DNA of 7,877 bases from Ruminococcus sp. UBA1394 (GTDB lineage: Bacteria; Bacillota; Clostridia; Oscillospirales; Ruminococcaceae). The stretch spans positions 1 to 7,877 of the forward strand of contig DBQM01000007.1 in assembly GCA_002305725.1 (NCBI GenBank), written 5' to 3'. The notes under the pieces were generated by a model, which was not told the DNA's origin, did not search any database, and saw only the letters and a list, made by a program, of their open reading frames with translations. Below are positions 7,336 to 7,877 of the stretch, one piece after another. The position numbers and the translations under genes are program-made. Position 1 is the stretch's first letter, and the number at the start of each line of letters is the position of its first letter.

Positions 7336-7704
7336 ATGGGAATTTTTAACAAAATTGGCGACGCTGTAAGTGATGCCAGCAGAAACGTGAATGAAAAAAC
7401 AAAGAATATTTCAGACACAAGCAATCTCAAGAGAAAGATTCTTTATGAGGAAGAAAGAATCATGGAGATTTTTACAGATATCGGTAAGGTATACTACAAG
7501 ACTCCCGAAAATACTGACGAGCTGAAAGCTTACTGTGACGATATTGACACAAGAAAGAGAAGAATCAAGAAGATGAAGTTTGAACTTCAGGGACTTAAAG
7601 GCGTCAGAATCTGTCCTAAATGTCAGGCAGAGGTTCAGGATAAATTCCAGTTCTGCGGTATATGCGGTGCAAAGCTTCCTACAAGCGAAGACGATTTTGA
7701 CTGA
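7336..7704 (+). CDS. Small zinc-ribbon protein of unknown function
   Basis: I do not recognise this as a characterised family. The 122-residue protein has three parts: a short N-terminal segment starting MGIFNKIGDAV that could form an amphipathic helix; a highly charged helical region at about 25-88, rich in Lys, Arg and Glu with heptad-like spacing that could form a coiled coil; and a C-terminal zinc ribbon with C93, C96, C107 and C110 (CxxC-x10-CxxC, of the CPKC...CGICGAKL type), ending in an acidic tail (EDDFD). No membrane helix or signal peptide is seen. GGAGG at 7323-7327 lies eight bases before the ATG, and the gene follows the ACT gene after 14 bases and precedes the terminator, so it is the last gene of the operon. 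Similar small zinc-ribbon proteins are common in clostridia as unannotated genes; a link to arylacetate metabolism is only suggested by position. Confidence 0.8.
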   Translation: MGIFNKIGDAVSDASRNVNEKTKNISDTSNLKRKILYEEERIMEIFTDIGKVYYKTPENTDELKAYCDDIDTRKRRIKKMKFELQGLKGVRICPKCQAEVQDKFQFCGICGAKLPTSEDDFD

Positions 7705-7715
7705 TAAATTTTTTA

Positions 7716-7754
7716 AACCTCCGGTTTTTCAGCCGGAGGTTAATTTTGTTTTGA
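7716..7754 (+). terminator. Intrinsic terminator of the arylacetate operon
   Basis: AACCTCCGG (7716-7724) pairs perfectly with CCGGAGGTT (7733-7741) around an 8-base loop, followed by the T-rich run AATTTTGTTTTG. It starts 11 bases after the stop of the zinc-ribbon gene. No comparable hairpin with a T-run was seen between 1116 and 7704. The opposite strand lacks a good T-run after the stem, so the terminator is mainly one-way. Confidence 0.9.
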
Positions 7755-7768
7755 ATTTTCCGGAATTA

Positions 7769-7797
7769 TTGCATTTTTTTGTGAAATATGCTATAAT
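7769..7797 (+). promoter_or_regulatory. Promoter-like sequence reading out of the right edge
   Basis: TTGCAT (7769-7774) and a perfect TATAAT (7792-7797) are 17 bases apart, and TGC directly before the -10 box makes an extended -10 element. Transcription would start near 7804. No coding sequence of useful length follows within the window, so the target is a downstream gene or a small RNA. The rest of 7798-7877 holds only the two hairpins listed separately. Confidence 0.6.
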
Positions 7798-7818
7798 AAA
7801 TGCGAATCGCATTTATTA
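7794..7818. repeat. Perfect 25-base palindrome overlapping a -10 box and the predicted start point
   Basis: Twelve bases (7794-7805) are mirrored exactly by 7807-7818 around a single central A at 7806; the core reads TGCGAATCGCA. It begins inside the TATAAT box and spans the predicted transcription start, the place where a repressor operator would block initiation. It could instead be the edge of a small dispersed repeat or a cruciform/hairpin. Confidence 0.6.
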
Positions 7819-7837
7819 CAATTTATTTTAATCCCCT

Positions 7838-7871
7838 TGCAGATACGCAAATCAAAGATTTGCTCCCTGCA
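7838..7871. repeat. Nested hairpin near the right edge
   Basis: An inner stem GCAAATC (7847-7853) / GATTTGC (7857-7863) with an AAA loop is enclosed by an outer stem TGCAG (7838-7842) / CTGCA (7867-7871), with a 4 x 3 base internal loop. No T-run follows within the window, so it does not look like a simple terminator. It may be a transcript leader structure or part of a repeat element that continues past the edge. Confidence 0.5.
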
Positions 7872-7877
7872 TATCGG

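Noticed and set aside
7580..7831. Plus-strand open frame of 83 codons overlapping the zinc-ribbon gene and the terminator
   Set aside because: It runs through the terminator hairpin and the palindrome, has no ribosome binding site, and is out of frame with the well-supported zinc-ribbon gene.

Overview
The window looks like a piece of chromosome from an anaerobic, Gram-positive gut or rumen bacterium of the class Clostridia, most likely a Ruminococcus-like member of the Oscillospiraceae. This rests on moderate GC, A/T-rich intergenic DNA, strong GGAGG-type ribosome binding sites, sigma-A-like promoters with good TATAAT boxes, and an oxygen-sensitive ferredoxin-dependent 2-oxoacid oxidoreductase. 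The genus is an inference; no rRNA or other marker gene is present.

Layout: (1) Positions 1-872, minus strand: the N-terminal 290 codons of a uridine kinase-family nucleoside kinase that runs off the left edge. (2) Positions 873-1115: a divergent control region with a promoter facing each way and a 10-bp-arm inverted repeat between them. (3) Positions 1116-7704, plus strand: seven tightly packed genes that read as one operon: a first phenylacetate-CoA ligase (paaK-type), a Cof-type HAD phosphatase coupled by a TGATG overlap, iorA, iorB, a second paaK-type ligase, a tandem ACT-domain protein, and a small zinc-ribbon protein. Gaps are -1, 17, 18, 10, 15 and 14 bases, and each gap except the first carries a ribosome binding site. 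(4) Positions 7716-7754: a strong intrinsic terminator. (5) Positions 7755-7877: a promoter-like sequence whose -10 box runs into a perfect 25-base palindrome, then a second nested hairpin; its target gene, if any, lies beyond the window.

How the genes may work together: aryl-CoA ligases make arylacetyl-CoA from arylacetates such as phenylacetate or indoleacetate (ATP to AMP). IorAB interconverts arylacetyl-CoA plus CO2 plus reduced ferredoxin with the arylpyruvate, which a transaminase elsewhere can link to Phe, Tyr or Trp. The set can therefore run as aromatic amino acid salvage from arylacetates (known physiologically in rumen ruminococci and methanogens) or in reverse as aromatic amino acid oxidation. 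The ACT protein is a plausible amino-acid sensor for the pathway. The HAD phosphatase and the zinc-ribbon protein are the unexplained members.
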